Assembly: GCA_029718625.1 (NCBI GenBank)
Contig: CM056376.1
Coordinates: 93,787,945 to 93,851,944, forward strand
Direction of reading: 5' to 3'
Origin: Synaphobranchus kaupii
Lineage: Eukaryota > Chordata > Actinopteri > Anguilliformes > Synaphobranchidae
DNA length: 64,000 nt
Below, in pieces: positions 36,855-49,800 of the stretch (its first letter is position 1; every line of letters starts with the position of its first letter). The notes under the pieces were generated by a model, which had not been told where the DNA came from, did not search any database, and worked only from the letters and a program-made list of their open reading frames with translations. Position numbers and translations under genes: made by a program.

Positions 36855-39800
36855 GTATATATACAGATCCTTTCCAAAAAATTAGAATATCATGGAAAAG
36901 TTGTTTTTTATTCCATTCAAAAAGTGAAACTTTCATAGATTATAGATTCATTACACACAAAGTGAAATATTTCTAGCCTTTATTTGTTTCATTTTTCATA
37001 ATTTTGGCTTACAGCTCCAGAAAACCCCCAAAACAGTATTTCAAGAAATTAGAATAGTGTGTCGAAAATCAGCATTTACTTCAGTTATTTCAGAGAATGA
37101 ATGTTTTAGACTGAGTGTCACACTATCATCTAATTTACTCAAAACACCTGCAAAGTTTATCTCAGTTTGGTTCAGTATGGGGAAGACTGCAGACTTGACA
37201 ATTGGCCAGAAGACCATCATTGACACCCTCCAGAAGATGGGTAAGCCACAAAAGGTCATCGCTAAGGAGGCTGGCTGTTCACAGAGTGCAGTGTCCAAGC
37301 ATATCAATAGAAAGTTTAGTGGAAGGGAAAAATGTAGCAGGAGAAGATGCACAAGCAAAAGAGATGACCGTAGGCTTCAGCGGATTGTCAAGCAAAGACG
37401 ATTCCAAAATTTGGCGGAGATGCAGAGGGAGTGGACTGAGGCTGGAGTCAGTGTTTCAAAAACCATCATGTACAGACGTATCCGGGACATGGGCTACAAC
37501 TGTCGGATTCCTCGAGTCAAGCCACTCCACTCATTCTCTGAAATAACTGAAGTAAATGCTGATTTTCGACACACTATTCTAATTTCTTGAAATACTGTTT
37601 TGGGGGTTTTCTGGAGCTGTAAGCCAAAATTATGAAAAATGAAACAAATAAAGGCTATAAATATTTCACTTTGTGTGTAATTAATCTATAATCTATGAAA
37701 GTTTCACTTTTTGAATGGAATTATGAAAAAAAAAAAAAAACTTTTCCATGATATTCTAATTTTTTGTGCACAGCCTGTTTGTCACCAGGAAGTATGTTGC
37801 TTAGCCAATGATCTCCAGCTACTGCTTTCTTTCTTGTGCTAAGGCACCTTCACAGCAGCTGTTTCTTTTTTCCTTGGTTTCTTTTTTTGAATTGTGATAT
37901 TGCTTCGGTTATGTAACCAGTAGCAGAGTAGCGGATTGGCTCGTATGCTACGTTTGAATGCGGGTGTCAGTGGCACCTGTTCGTTTGCCTCAGAATGCAC
38001 CGAATTACCCCGAGACTAGCAAAAATGGCGCTGCGCTGTGGAAGCCGGGGGTGAGCGAGCCTCGCTCCGCATTTGAGCCTCGCTCCGCGTTTGAGAGTGC
38101 GCCGGTCTTCCCTCCCCCTGTACCTTACTGCTCCTCCTCACGCTCCCTCCCAGACCCTCCCTGTGTTTTGATTCTCAGCTCGGGCTCTTCCTCCTGTGTC
38201 CTTATCCACTGTGCCGCCCGCTCCGTCACGCCCGGCTCAATTGCACAGGCACTTCTCTCTCACTCCCTCTCTGCCTTTTCTGCTTTCTACTGCAGAAATG
38301 TTTCAGGCCGATCCATTATCTCTTCCAGCTCTCTCTCTCTCACTCTCTCTCTCTATCTTTCTCACTTTCCCCCTTTCATTTTGTTTCCTTTTTCTCTTCC
38401 TCTCTCCTTATCTCTGCCTGCCTGCTTCGGTTATGTAACCAGTAGCAGAGTAGCGGATTGGCTCGTATGCTACGTTTGAATGCGGGGTGTCAGTGGCACC
38501 TGTTCGTTTGCCTCAGAATGCACCGAATTACCCCGAGACTAGCAAAAATGGCGCTGCGCTGTGGAAGCCGGGGGTGAGCGAGCCTCGCTCCGCATTTGAG
38601 CCTCGCTCCGCGTTTGAGAGTGCGCCGGTCTTCCCTCCCCCTGTACCTTACTGCTCCTCCTCACGCTCCCTCCCAGACCCTCCCTGTGTTTTGATTCTCA
38701 GCTCGGGCTCTTCCTCCTGTGTCCTTATCCACTGTGCCGCCCGCTCCGTCACGCCCGGCTCAATTGCACAGGCACTTCTCTCTCACTCCCTCTCTGCCTT
38801 TTCTGCTTTCTACTGCAGAAATGTTTCAGGCCGATCCATTATCTCTTCCAGCTCTCTCTCTCTCACTCTCTCTCTCTATCTTTCTCACTTCCCCCTTTCA
38901 TTTTGTTTCCTTTTTCTCTTCCTCTCTCCTTATCTCTGCCTGCCTGCTTCGGTTATGTAACCAGTAGCAGAGTAGCGGATTGGCTCGTATGCTACGTTTG
39001 AATGCGGGTGTCAGTGGCACCTGTTCGTTTGCCTCAGAATGCACCGAATTACCCCGAGACTAGCAAAAATGGCGCTGCGCTGTGGAAGCCGGGGGTGAGC
39101 GAGCCTCGCTCCGCATTTGAGCCTCGCTCCGCGTTTGAGAGTGCGCCGGTCTTCCCTCCCCCTGTACCTTACTGCTCCTCCTCACGCTCCCTCCCAGACC
39201 CTCCCTGTGTTTGATTCTCAGCTCGGGCTCTTCCTCCTGTGTCCTTATCCACTGTGCCGCCCGCTCCGTCACGCCCGGCTCAATTGCACAGGCACTTCTC
39301 TCTCACTCCCTCTCTGCCTTTTCTGCTTTCTACTGCAGAAATGTTTCAGGCAGATCCATTATCTCTTCCAGCTCTCTCTCTCTCACTCTCTCTCTCTATC
39401 TTTCTCACTTTCCCCCTTTCATTTTGTTTCCTTTTTCTCTTCCTCTCTCCTTATCTCTGCCTGCACTCTCCCAGTCCGTCTCTGTCACCGTTCCCCGGTC
39501 TAGGCGTGAAATCCGGGCTGGTGGCATGACTCAGTCAGAAAAGTGTTGTCGGAGGAAACTCCAGCGAATGAAAGGGAAGGGGGATTCTTCTCAAAAGTGC
39601 GGCCTGAACAAGTGTTCATAAGCACCTGCCGTCTGTGTCAGGTCATAGGCAGACCACGCCCCCCCTTTATTTCAGCACCGTAAGGCCAGAACAGCTCCCC
39701 TCGCTGCTGTGCTCAGCCTCGCCGCCGTTTCAGCACCACGGTGCACACGGACAGCTCCTGGCCTCCATTATACCCAGATAACAAAGCAGCTCAGATCTCA

Positions 39801-40464
39801 TAGCGCATTCTTCTCAGGGCTCTGTTCAAGACATTACAAACACACGCCCACAACCTTAGTTTAGTTCAGAGCCCTTATTCAGTACCATGAGTCAAAATTA
39901 CCAATGTGCGGCGATAATGGGGTTTAGCGCTCAAGGAACAGCCCTCGTGTGAGCCACTTTGTACCTTGTACAGGATTCTTGCCCTGATCAGCCTCTGTAA
40001 ATGTCCAGCCAGCTGTACATGGATATGATACAACGCAGCTTACATAAGCCACCATGAGGGTCTCCACGGAACAAATATGAAAACAACTGCTTGTTGTGGA
40101 TTACTGTTATAAAATGACAGGATATGCTGTAAAATGGTTGTTGATGTGCTTGAGCCTTTTTCTCACTATCTGACCAACCATGTTGATACAGATAATTGAT
40201 GATTCATTAAGTGGTAAAATGGCCGCTCATTAAGGTTGCCCTTGATGAGAGTGGCTTGTGCAATTCAACCAAAAATGTTTTTCATCTCAGTTTTGATATA
40301 TTCCACTTGAACCCTTATTGGATGATCAGACCCTGTTTCTAATTATGTATGCTAATTGATTAGAGAGGACATAGAGCTGTGCGTTCCATTTGTGGGCTAG
40401 CTCACAAAGCTTAGTGACAGTGAATGCAACTCATAGCTAGCTGTTACCATATAATTTTCAGAAG

Positions 40465-40517
<53 letters not shown>

Positions 40518-43500
40518 CTATGTGTGTGTGTGTGTGTGTGTTTCTATGTGTGTGTGCGCGCGTGCATTCATGTGTGTGTGTGTGTTTCTATGTGTGTGTG
40601 TGTGTGTGTGTGTGAGCACTAGCATATGTCTAAACTGTTTAAATAGTACAGTAGAGAATGGGAAGAATACTAATTTCATAGTGTAAATGGGGGCGTATAT
40701 GTGGGGGAATGTAATGAAGGGTTTGAGATATGATGATTATACAACAACTGCCGTTCACAGTTACATCTCCTCACCTCTCCTTTTCTCTGTTCTTCTCATC
40801 TCCAATCTGCTCCTTCTGTCCCCCCCCCCCCCCTCTCTCTCTCTCTCTTTTTCTCTTCTCTCCCCTCCCTGCCTAGCTGGTGGCCTCTGGGTATTGGGAA
40901 AATTAGCAGAACTAGGCATTTTTTACACCAAAGCAGGGCTGCCTGCCCGACTCAGATGCCTGGGCCTATTACCACCACAGTCTTTAATATTCTGAAGGAG
41001 CATGAACTACATCAGGAAGCAGAACAGAGCTCTTCTGCTACAGATAAACTGCATTGCTACAGCCGCGTTTATCCACTCTAAATGCTTAAGGTTACATTAT
41101 TAAACTCCATTGCTACAGCCGTGTTTGTCAACTGCAAATGCTGAAGGTTACATTATTAAAATACATGGACATTCAGTGTGCAAGTAAAATGTCACGGTTT
41201 CTCGTCCCCTGGATGGTTTTTAAGTTATTAATAAAATGTAGAAATTTCTGGTATGGAGAAAGACACATGCACGCACACATACACGCTCACACGTACACAC
41301 ACACGGTCTCGCTGACACACGTTTTCTCTGTCACTCTCTCCACTCTCAAATTCAGTTTTAAATTTCAAGTTGCTTCATTTGTTTGGCAAATGCACATTCA
41401 TACATACTCCCACAACATAGTAAATTACATAAGAAATGTAAATACAGTACAGTATGATAAAATGGAAATGCTGTGATAAAAAAGCCATCAGTGTAGTTCC
41501 CTGTACTTATATAAATTGTAACAATGTGCAGCTGTGGCTCAACCTCCCATTGACCGCAATGTGAGTACAGCCAGTCCTCCCTGGGGAAGCCTCTATACTG
41601 TTCTCTATTGCCAGGCTGTGCTCACTGAGTCTGTACTGTGACAAAACTGGCATCATTTCAATGACTTCCACCACTGTTGACAGATAATATACTATATACA
41701 GTATAATACTATGACTATAATCTTCCACAGTGTACCGTCTGTTTAGGGCCCCGTAGCACACAAATATGCTTTGTGCTTTTGTGTGACTTTCAATAGGTGT
41801 AGTAAGTTTTTTGTTATCCTGCTATTTGTTGTTGGGAGATTTTCTGTGTACCTGGAGGATGCATGAAAAGTTTCTTTTGGATGTCTGGGTCTGTTAGCAG
41901 TGGACCCATTTAATTTGTGGATGTTTTAGAAAGAATCAAATGTGGCTTTTACTCATGATTAGGATTGTAAAGTTCCAGGAAAATCTCCCTTTTTGAGAAA
42001 TTTTGAGGTAATTTTGGAAATGTTGAGGTCATTTTGGGAATTTATGCAATTAACAATATTTTTAATAAATCGTAAGTTTGTTTTTTTATGTATTGGGCCG
42101 ATTTGAGGGGACACTACCAATACTTTGCACACATTGTTATGGAGAAAACCATGGGCTTTAAGAAATGTCAAACAAACATGATGTTGGTTTACCACAATTT
42201 GAACACATACACTGCCCGGCCAAAAAAAAAGTCGCCATTGCACCCGTCATGCATAGTGCCCACTGTACAAGCCTCTGGATGCAGTGTTATGATCTAGGCT
42301 CAGCAACATTATGCAGCAATAAAATGAAATCAGCTAAGTACCTGAATGTAGGTACTGAATGACCAGGTTATCCCATCAATAGCAGCGATAACAACAGTGA
42401 ATAATTTATATATTATCATTGTATAATTATCAGTGTCATAACATAACCTTAAAGGATATATGTGGCTTGTTTTACCAATATCACATTGAGCCCAAACTAC
42501 GTGTTGAGTTTTATACGTAAATCTAACTAGATAGATAGATTTATGTATAAAACCGCCGGTACTTGCAATTACGTTCGAGAAATAAAAGGGTCTTGAATCG
42601 GTTTCGATGATGAAAGACGGTATAGCTTCTTTATTTGTATACAGACAGTTCAGCATGATGTTGGTCAGGTTTCCAGTCTAACATGCCCTCACACTCCAAA
42701 TTTACTAGTAGCATTTACTGTAAAACCGAATAATAGATAGATAAAGATCGCCAGCTCGCAACGAAGATAGATATAGCCTATCGCTAGCTAGCGAGAACAC
42801 ATAATTATCAGTGTCATGACATAACTATAAAGAATAGGCTGCATCGCAAATATGTCTTTCTTATATGTAGGCTACTGCCGTTGTTTCTCTTCATCAAAAA
42901 ATTGTAGCTGTACGAGCAGACTTGGATGACACAACGGGAAGCTCTTGCCCCGCCCCCAGCCTAGTAGACTTGACCGACCCAGCAACCAAGTTGCTCGCTG
43001 TGAGAACGCGGCGTTAGAGTGTGCGACTTTTTTTTTGGCCGGGCAGTGTATTTTATTTTATTTTTTCAAATGCAGTTTGTTTAAGAAAAAGCATATTAAA
43101 GAAGGAAACATAAATGCAAAAATATATTTTAGTAATTTCCTTCCATCTAACACAGAAAATTAGAGAGGCCTTATTTAACCTTATTTTGGTCAAAAGATAA
43201 CGTCATCATTTGGCTAAAGTAAGGTTAAACAATTATTTTAACTTGTCTTACTTGACCTAGGCTAATTATTTATATCAACCACAATCAGAGAAAAACATTT
43301 TAAAAGGTTGTATATTTTCTTACATTTTATACAGCTACCCCACAAATGACCCCACACAACACCTTTGTATACAAAGTTGGTGCAGGACTTTTGAAAGTAT
43401 GGTTTATTGTGTTTTTTCTGTTTAATCCCAACAAATTAAGAAAAATCATGTCATGTCAAGATAATATGAGGGTTAAATCAAGCAATATCTAATCAAAGAA

Positions 43501-44422
43501 TAAACACAAGAAAAATATGGAGCGGTGCGTAGCGGTAAAAGCATTGACCTTTGAGGACCTGGGAAGAATCATCGCGCACACAGCGGCTCCGTGCAGTGGT
43601 GGAATTACGGTCAGGAACACGAGGAGTCACGCCTTGGAGAAGACGTGGCGACCTCCTTCCTACCGCTAGCCGACGGGGTTGTGTTGCGGCAAAATCTCAG
43701 CAGTGCACTGGGAATTGAATAGCAACAGGGTACAATCGGCTACCAAAGTGGGAGAAAACGAGGGGTTTTTTTGGGGTTTTTTTCAACAAAAAAAGAGTCT
43801 GAAAGCCCCCCTGGCAGGGATAAAAATTTGGTACTTAACAGGTCATTTTAGAAATGTTTTACCGAAAAGTACCGAAAATTGGCGTTGAATGCTTGGACAG
43901 TTTTCAATACTCGGTGCTACGATTCGGTCGGTGCTCAAAAAGTACAGGTAGAGGTTTGAAACCTAGTTTGTAGTTATAAAGTAATTCTACATAAAACCTT
44001 CCCACACAAATGCCCCAATTGGAGTATTTTTTGGGGTCTCCATGCCCCAAGATGGGTGATAGCATCCTGGGAAGTAGACAAGCCTGCACTCAGAGATGCC
44101 TGTCTGAAGGCTTATATACTGCTCCTGTTCTTTAATCAAAACATCCCAACAGAGCCTGATGTCTCTTTCTCTGTCTCTCTATTTCTGTCTATCTCTCTCT
44201 CTCTCTGTCTGTCTTTTTCTCTCGCTGGCAGTGACTATTGGCAGTCACTTTCAGATTCACACACTCTCATCCACACTTGCACATGGGTCATTGCGTCTGT
44301 GCTCATAGCATTTAGTGCTGCTGGGTAATTAAGGATCTGGCGGTTTTGGGAGTGTTCAGGGTCAGACTGTTCTGTTGAGAATTTACCTCAGTCATCACCA
44401 CTGGCCTTCTCTGTCACCACTG

Positions 44423-44467
<45 letters not shown>

Positions 44468-46813
44468 ATAATCTGCACAAGGACAAACTAGACCGACATG
44501 GTGCACACGGACACTCTACATTTTCCTACCATTGTAAAATAAATCTGTGAGAGAGAGAGAGAGAGAGAGATGAGCGATAAGGCAGAAAGGAGGTTGTGCT
44601 ATAAAATATACCGTCTGGAATAGGGAAGAATTGACAGTACACACACATACACCCACACATACACACCATTGCAGAGACTATTCCCGAGGTTGCCTTGCAA
44701 ATCACGTTGTTGAAGAGTAGGGTAGGCACAAGTGTGCTGGGGTTTTTGGGATAAAAACGAATAATGTCCTGTCGGAGTATACACTGCTGTCTCGTGAGAG
44801 AAGGGTCTGCAGGGAACGGATCCATGGTTCATCCAGTTCTGCGAATACATAAATGATTCAGCCATGTTGTCACCCCAGAGCATGATGTCATATATAATGT
44901 AAGGGTAGCGGTGCTGAAAAATGTATAATGGAATGAAAGAAAAAGTACAAGTGCAACTTTTTAACAAAGACAGTGTTCTGTCTCTGTAGGCCAGCCTCCT
45001 CTGACAAACACACACGCACATGCAGGCGTACATCATGCATGAGTGATGAGGGGTTGAATACCCTGTTCTCAACATACCATATTCTTACACGTGTGTACAT
45101 GTATACACACACACACATACACACAAGCACCCACACACTCAATAATCTGCACAAGGACAAACTAGACCGACATGGTGCACACAGACACTCTACATTTTCC
45201 TACCATTGAAAATAAATCTGTGATTGGTGGAGGGCTCCTCTCTGGAGAAGAGTGATGACATCAATGGCCTATCCCTACTTTATTATCCCTGGGCAAGACC
45301 TCCAAGACTTGGAATATATATATTTATTCACAGGGCTCAGAATGGGGGGGGGGGGGGTATTCACTGGGGGAGTGAGGGGGTACAACAGGGAATATGTGGG
45401 GCTGTATTTCAGGATCAGGGAGGTGTGGAGTTTATGGGCCAGGACCAGGGGGGATGTGAACTGCCAAATCTGGCCCCGCTTCCTCTTCCCCCTTCGCTGG
45501 CACAGACTGCCCTGAGAGGTGTGGAACGGCAGACATCTTCCATTATTTATGATCCACACGCTCCTGACTAAGTGTGCAGTCAGCTCCTTTTCCACCTCTC
45601 TTGATTTTCTTCCGTGGAATAACCTCGAAGAAGAGCTTCATCTCTGCCGAAATGAGCAGATTTCCCCCTCGGGCAGAAACTGTGAATGAAGACTTTCTGC
45701 TAAATATTTCACCACGCAGGAGAGAGGGGGTGATGAGGTAGAGAGAGAGAGAGAGAGAGAGATGAGCAGGAGGGGGGGTTATGAGGAGGAGAGAGAGAGG
45801 GCGATAAAAAGGAGAGAGAGCGGGATGAGGAGGAGAGAGGGGATGAGGAGAGAGAGAGGGGGATGAGGAGAGAGAGAGGGGGATGAGGAGAGGGAGAGGG
45901 GGATGAGGAGAGAGGGGATGAGGAGGAGAGAGGAGGGATGAGGAGAGAGAGAGGGGGATGAGGAGGAGAGAGAGAGGGCGATGAGGAGGAGAGAGGGATA
46001 TGAGGAGAGAGAGAGGGGGGATGAGGAGGAGAGGGGGGATGAGGAGGAGAGAGAGGGATATGAGGAGAGAGAGAGGGGGGATGAGGAGGAGAGAGAGGGA
46101 TATGAGGAGAGAGAGAGGGGGATGAGGAGGAGAGAGAGAGGGCGATGAGGAGGAGAGAGAGGGCGATGAGGAGGAGACAGAGAAAGTAATTAAGAGGAGA
46201 GAGCGAGCGAGAGAAGGTGAATAAACTGTAAGTAACGTAACCCCAAAGGAGCTTTTACAGTTTTTCCATTGTACAGCCGGCAGGTCGTTAGAAACTTCTC
46301 TAAGTATCTAAAATATCCTTCATCATACACAAAAACTGTCTGGGTCAATTGAACTATCCCTTTAACCAGTACAACACAAGATAATTGTCTACAGCGCCTC
46401 TTAGTGGCAGCTTCTTGAACATATTAGTAAAGTGTCTGAAAGAATGTCAGAGACACTCTCTAATAAGACTGGAGGATGCGGCACTGGATTTAAATCACTG
46501 TCATGTACTGGTCTTATGTTGTTCATCTTTGTCTTGTTCCATTTTCTCCCAGTTTGTTTCATGAGAAATAAGAACTTGGAGGTGAGGGAGAACTGGTAAC
46601 CAGCAGGAGATCCTGAGTCATCATCCTACTTTTTTACTTTCTGTAAATCTTCTCCCCTGTTCCTCCTTCTTCCCTCCCTCCCTCCCTCCATTTCTCTCTC
46701 CCTCTCCTTCTCCATCTCTCTCTATCTCACCTTCTCCCTCTCCCCCCTCTCCCTATCTCTATCCCTCTTCTCTCTCTACCTCTCCTTTTCCTTCTCTCCC
46801 TCTCTCTCACTCA

Positions 46814-46856
<43 letters not shown>

Positions 46857-49800
46857 ATTGCACACTGTATGAGAGAGATGGCACTGTGATCCTCAGTCAT
46901 TTCCTGAGATTATCCAGCTCTTAAATCCCTGGCAGCTTGTGCTCACAGGCAGGCTGATGTGTGACTGCAGCTTGGACCTGTGCTGTGCGTGCACTGACTC
47001 CACTGTACCACTCCTACACCATTACATTACAGCTCTCTCTACCTTCATTTTAATATTTACACTCACTATAGTCCCCGGGCCTGGAATGAACCCCAGGCTA
47101 AACTCGAGTCTCACGAGCAGATTTCAAACACAAGTTAATGGATATTTTCTCAGTTTTTCCTGCCAGGTTTGTCCAAGTAGTTGTAGATAAAGGGCCATGG
47201 TGAATACCCGTGTGTGTGTGTGTGCTGTAATGCCAGGCTTGGTGCTTATATGTGTACTTACTGTATGCTTCTCTTTATAATGTACATGCTTTTAACTGCG
47301 CTGCCTCTTGGCCAGTTCTCCCTTGCAAAATGGACTTTATCTCAATGGACCCTTGCTGGTAAAATAAAGGTTAGATAAATAAGTAAGAATAAACTGTGCC
47401 TCACGGTTAAGCGCTGAACCCTGTTGTACCATCTGAGTTACTGCAGTGTCTTCAGGGGGTATTGGGAGCCCGGTTGAGCTACTGGACACATAACTGAAAC
47501 AGAGGAGGCCAAATGTAACTTTAAACTTGCTAATGGATCTAATGGTCCCGGATCTGTTTCCATTGTTGCGTTGTGTTGTATCGTAATTGCCCATTATGAG
47601 CTAATTCCTTTTTGTCTCTAAAGCGAATCTCGATATGGCGTCACCTGTGCAACCTGTGCATTTCACACGAGCATTTTAATCTGCGCCCTCCTTTTTAGGA
47701 TTATTTAAATCATTCAACATTGCCCAATCTGACTGCTGTAATTAAAGTAATTTAATGAAAAGTACACACGATTAATTCAGCCTCTTGTGACATGGCTGCA
47801 AACAGGTGATTGTGGGTTAAACGTGTAGCATTAATCACACAAAACAAATCACAACAAGGCCAGCCGTATGTCCCTCCGGCCTCCAGTAAAAGTTTATGAG
47901 CCTGAACTACAGCACTATTTATACTGTCTGTCTCAGTCAGAGACTGCTATAGCAGAGATACCATATATGCCTCTCAAGTCTCTACAGTGCCACCTGCATC
48001 TAGGGAAATGCATAGACTCCTCTAATGCATTTACCCATCCAGTGATTTAGCTGAGCTAGTGCCAATTGGAGGAAAAGCACGTCTCTCACCAATGGCAACT
48101 GGTAGCCTGTGGGTTGGAGTAATTAATGCAGCAGTAACCCTGTGAACCCTGTAAGGTTTAGACTTTACTGCTGGCGGAATGAAGCCAAATACAGTTGAAG
48201 TCGGAAGTTTACATACACTTAGGTTGAAGTCATTAAAACACATTTTTAACCACTCCACAGATTTCATGTTAGCAAAGTATAGTGTTGGCAAGTCAGTTAG
48301 GACATGTACTTTGTGCATGACACAAGGAATGTTTTCAACAATTGTTTACAGACAGATTATTTCACTTTTAATTCACTATATCACAATTCCAGTGGGTCAG
48401 AAGTTTACATACATTAAGTTGACTGTGCCTTTAAATTTTTAATATTTGCTCGCATTTTGGTAGAGTTCAACAGGAAAATTTGTCAGGAGAAACAACCCTT
48501 AAAGTGATCCATCCATATCTACTGCATATCTGTCAGCAGAGTGATGGTTTGAGGCTTGTTTGATGCCTCAGACCATAGATGACTTACAGCCATTTTACCA
48601 ATCATGTATTCCATACTGTACCAGCATAATTTACAGCTAAATCTAGTCCCACTCCCCAATTCTCATAGAGATCCATTCAAATGCAGAGACGTTATAGTAT
48701 CCCTTGCAAGAGTACCAGAAAATAAGATATCAAGAGTCTTTTGATGTTGTTGGGTCACAGACATCAGGAAGTTATGGCATGCAAAGGATATGCCACCAAA
48801 TATTAAAAATTTAAAGGCACAGTCAACTTAGCTGGCTACTGACATTGCTGCTGAGGTTTCCTTGCTGTTGGCAGTGTTGTGCTGTTGTTGTTGTTTTCAT
48901 CAAGGAGGATGTTACAGTAGTCAGCCTGAGAGAGAAATCGATCACAGAGTGAAGGCTGCAGGGGAAGAAGCAGCTTTCAAAGGGCTGCAAAGACTGGGTG
49001 CACTCATCCTGTGTTCCATTCTCTCTTTGTCTTCCTCTCAAACTTCCTACACATCTCCTTCTTCCTACCTTCTTCCTCTTCCTCTCCTTCCTCTCCTCTC
49101 TTCCCCTCAGGCACGTGCCTGGTTCTGGGCTGCATGATCTTCCCTGATGGCTGGGACTCTGATGAGGTGAAGCGGATGTGTGGGGAGCAGACGGATAAGT
49201 ACACGCTGGGCGCCTGCTCCGTGCGCTGGGCCTACATCCTGGCCATCATGGGCATCCTGGACGCCCTCATCCTCTCCTTCTTGGCCTTCGTCCTGGGGAA
49301 CCGACAGGATGGGCTAATGGCCGAGGAGCTGCTGGGTGACAGCAAGGGTAAAATCCCCAGCACCCCAAACACCACCACATAGTTCCAAAACCCCCCAAAC
49401 CCCACTGCATAGCTCCAGAAACCCACAAACCCTACTGCATAACTCCAACAGCACATTATGTTGCAATAGTGCTAAATCCTCTCCATGGCCATTGGGACTG
49501 GCTTTTATCCTGAAAAATGTATTTCACTGAAAAACATTCAAAATGCATTAGTCTACCTTTTATCATTATGCCACTTTTCAGAACAATTGCCCATGTAGTT
49601 ATTGGAAAAATGGGTAATAATATTAGAAAACGGTGACCAATTCAAGACGGCAGCGACCCTTAGAGATTACATATGTGCCAAATGACACTGTAGTCCTACC
49701 TTCAAAATGTGAAAAGTTGGGTCATCCAAATTCAAAGACTAACCCTAGTACTAACCCAAACCCTAACCCTACCACTAATCATAAACCTAACCTTAGCACT

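Noticed and set aside
37958..39621. Open frames of about 70-170 codons in the triplicated repeat
   Set aside because: Ser/Leu/Pro composition follows the CT-rich sequence; frames differ between near-identical copies because of single-base indels, so there is no sign of coding constraint.
10720..49347. Assignment to lhfpl4 instead of lhfpl3
   Set aside because: Exon 1 ([14 protein letters not shown]) and exon 2 ([11 protein letters not shown]) match LHFPL3, and orc5 adjacency also points to lhfpl3.
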